Of a stretch of 64,000 nucleotides of DNA, positions 62,262 to 64,000 are shown piece after piece (position 1 is the first letter of the stretch; every line of letters starts with the position of its first letter). The position numbers and the translations under genes were made by a program. The stretch is taken from positions 3,519,638 through 3,583,637 of the forward strand of contig NZ_CP044522.1 in assembly GCF_016495405.1 (NCBI RefSeq), given 5' to 3'. This DNA is from Cobetia sp. cqz5-12. GTDB taxonomy: Bacteria; Pseudomonadota; Gammaproteobacteria; Pseudomonadales; Halomonadaceae. The notes under the pieces are model-generated. The model was given only the letters and a program-made list of their open reading frames with translations, made no database searches and was not told the DNA's origin.

Positions 62262-64000
62262 ATGTCGCCAGTCACCTTAGTCTTGCGCCCGTTGCGCAAT
62301 GTCAGTCGCCGCCTGCTGGACAAGTGGGTGGAGCTGCGTGCGGTGGAGCCCGACATCAATGCGTTGGACCATAGCGCCCTGAATCTCGATCCGACATTGC
62401 CGGTGGTCTACGTCTTCCCGTACCAGGCGCTGTCCGACGAGCTGGTGGTCGAGCAGCTGTGCGAGGCGCGCGGCCTGCCCTCTCCGACCCTGTCTCTGAG
62501 CATAGGCGACCTGCGACTGAGGCACTCTCGTCTTCGTCTGCTGCGACGCTCGCGCAGCGACAGGCGTCTGCTGTCTCGCCGGCTCGAGAAGTTGATCGCC
62601 GCACTGGAAGATGCCCCGAGTGATGTCGAGGTGCAGCTGGTGCCGGTCAGCGTGTTCTGGGGACGCGCCCCGGGCAAGGAATTCGGCTTCTGGAAGTTCA
62701 TCTCCGCCGATAGCTGGCGGGTGACGGGCGTGTTGCGCCGCGCCATCGCGATTCTGGCCCATGGCCGCTCGGTGGATGTGCATTTCGGACAACCACTCAA
62801 GCTGCATGAAGCGCTCAGGGAAGGCCCGCAGGACTCGGCGCTGGCGCACCGCCGCATCTCGCGCCTGTTGCGTGTGCATTTCCGGCGCGTGCGTACCCGC
62901 CTGCTGGGGCCAGACCTCTCCCACCGCCACACCATGATTCGCAACCTGCAGAAGGCACCCGCCGTGCAGGACGTGATCAGCGAGCTGGCACGCGAGCAGA
63001 ATCAACCACCGGCACGTCTGGAGAAGCGCGCCCTGCAGTATGGTCGCGAGATCGCCTCAAACATGGGCTATCCGGTACAGCGCTTTCTGGCGCATGCCCT
63101 CAAGCGGCTGTGGCACAAGCTCTACGACGGCGTCGAGGTGCGTGGCATGTCGCAGGTCAAGGCCATCGCCGGCGACTGCGAGCTGATCTACGTGCCCTGT
63201 CATCGCAGCCATATCGACTACCTGCTGCTGTCCTACGTGCTGTTCCACGAGGGCCTGATGACGCCCCACGTCGCGGCGGGCAAGAATCTCGACATGCCGA
63301 TCATCGGCCCGATCCTGCGCCGTGGCGGTGCCTTCTTCCTGCGCAGAAGCTTCCGCGGCAATCGCCTGTACGCCACCGTCTTCGACGAGTACGTGCATCA
63401 GCTGATCACCCGCGGCCATCCGCTGGAATACTTCATCGAGGGTGGCCGTTCACGCACCGGCCGCATGCTGCCTCCGCGCCCGGGCATGCTGGCGATGACC
63501 CTGCGCTCCTTCCTGCGGGATACACACCGCGAAGTGGCCTTCGTGCCGGTCTACATCGGCTACGAGAAAGTCTTCGAGAGCCTGAGCTATCAGCGCGAAC
63601 TGTCGGGAGCCAGCAAGAAGAAGGAATCACCGCTGGACCTCATCCGCGTGCTCGGCCAGCTCAAGCAGCCCTTCGGCAAGGTCTACCTGAACATCGGTGA
63701 GCCGCTCAAGCTGGGCGAATGGCTGGATCAGACCGCGCCTGACTGGAAGGCCAGCCGTCATCAGCGCCGACCAGAATGGCTGACCCAGGCGGTGCCGCAA
63801 CTGGGGCATGAGATCGCCACGCGCATCAATGCCGCTGCAGCGCTCAACCCGGTCTCGCTGACGGCGCTGGTGCTGCTGTCCACCGCCCACCACGCCATCG
63901 AGGCCAGCCTGCTGCAACGCCAGCTGGCGATGCTGGTGCGTCTGGCCGACAAGCTGCCGGGTCGCCATGACCACAGCCTGCCCGAGGGCACGCCGGATGA
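62262..64000 (+). CDS. plsB: Glycerol-3-phosphate 1-O-acyltransferase PlsB, N-terminal part (cut by window edge)
   Basis: PlsB puts the first acyl chain on glycerol 3-phosphate in phospholipid synthesis. From ATG 62262 the frame is open to the end of the window (579 residues). It begins MSPVTLVLRPLRNVSRRLLD and has the long N-terminal region typical of the large PlsB. The acyltransferase motifs are I: PCHRSHIDYLLLSY (near residue 313), II: GGAFFLRRSFRGN (near 354), III: YFIEGGRSRTGR (near 390) and IV: VAFVPVYIGYE (near 427). The E. coli protein has 807 residues, so about 220 should lie beyond the window. It is divergent from the cardiolipin-synthase-like gene. Confidence 0.96.
   Translation, partial: MSPVTLVLRPLRNVSRRLLDKWVELRAVEPDINALDHSALNLDPTLPVVYVFPYQALSDELVVEQLCEARGLPSPTLSLSIGDLRLRHSRLRLLRRSRSDRRLLSRRLEKLIAALEDAPSDVEVQLVPVSVFWGRAPGKEFGFWKFISADSWRVTGVLRRAIAILAHGRSVDVHFGQPLKLHEALREGPQDSALAHRRISRLLRVHFRRVRTRLLGPDLSHRHTMIRNLQKAPAVQDVISELAREQNQPPARLEKRALQYGREIASNMGYPVQRFLAHALKRLWHKLYDGVEVRGMSQVKAIAGDCELIYVPCHRSHIDYLLLSYVLFHEGLMTPHVAAGKNLDMPIIGPILRRGGAFFLRRSFRGNRLYATVFDEYVHQLITRGHPLEYFIEGGRSRTGRMLPPRPGMLAMTLRSFLRDTHREVAFVPVYIGYEKVFESLSYQRELSGASKKKESPLDLIRVLGQLKQPFGKVYLNIGEPLKLGEWLDQTAPDWKASRHQRRPEWLTQAVPQLGHEIATRINAAAALNPVSLTALVLLSTAHHAIEASLLQRQLAMLVRLADKLPGRHDHSLPEGTPD

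Overview
This is a GC-rich (about 60-65%) gammaproteobacterial chromosome segment. Gene content and order (secDF-suhB-trmJ-cysE-iscRSA-ndk-rlmN-pilW-rodZ-ispG-hisS-yfgM-bamB-der; tsaC-hemF-aroE; dprA, lysM, def-fmt-rsmB-trkA-trkH; the acetate sensor/transporter/acs cluster) fit the Oceanospirillales, most likely Halomonadaceae such as Halomonas or Cobetia. That assignment is inference from memory of synteny. There are no rRNA or tRNA genes, insertion sequences, prophage genes or CRISPR arrays that I can see; this is core chromosome.

Layout. 1-1400: end of secD and all of secF, closed by a bidirectional terminator facing suhB. 1466-6802: a SuhB-family protein with a degraded active site, then trmJ-cysE and a shortened isc operon (iscR-iscS-iscA, with no iscU, hscBA or fdx), preceded by a good IscR operator and promoter. 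7019-17604: a housekeeping series (ndk, rlmN, pilW, rodZ-ispG, hisS, yfgM-bamB, der), with a hairpin-rich leader before der. 17752-25403: a DUF815 ATPase, an M48 lipoprotein peptidase, a REC-EAL phosphodiesterase, and a signalling module (OmpR-type regulator divergent from a cysteine-free periplasmic sulfite-oxidase-like protein and a hybrid kinase). 25547-32582: aroE, hemF and tsaC, an e(P4)-type phosphatase lipoprotein, dprA, a LysM protein and def. 32768-38297: fmt-rsmB and trkA-trkH. 38398-44668: DTW tRNA-modifying enzyme, a BASS transporter, cobB, aceK, ttcA and a small membrane protein. 45131-58891: an acetate-use region (exonuclease, cNMP/CBS/DUF294 protein, actP-like symporter with its small subunit, the CrbS-type sensor kinase, CrbR, a DMT transporter, acs). 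59168-64000: SprT, a UPF0149 protein, a cardiolipin-synthase-like phospholipase D and the start of plsB.

How the genes work together. The strongest theme is acetate and acetyl-CoA control: acetate uptake (ActP-like/DUF4212), sensing (CrbS/CrbR), activation (Acs), Acs deacetylation (CobB) and the glyoxylate-bypass switch (AceK) all lie within about 18 kb. A second theme is Fe-S and sulfur supply to enzymes encoded nearby (IspG, RlmN, TtcA) from an isc locus lacking the IscU scaffold. The least expected DNA-level observation is that several genes end in short tandem repeats. Two of these repeat the gene's own last codons and stop codon with a period of 1 modulo 3, which places stops in all three frames.
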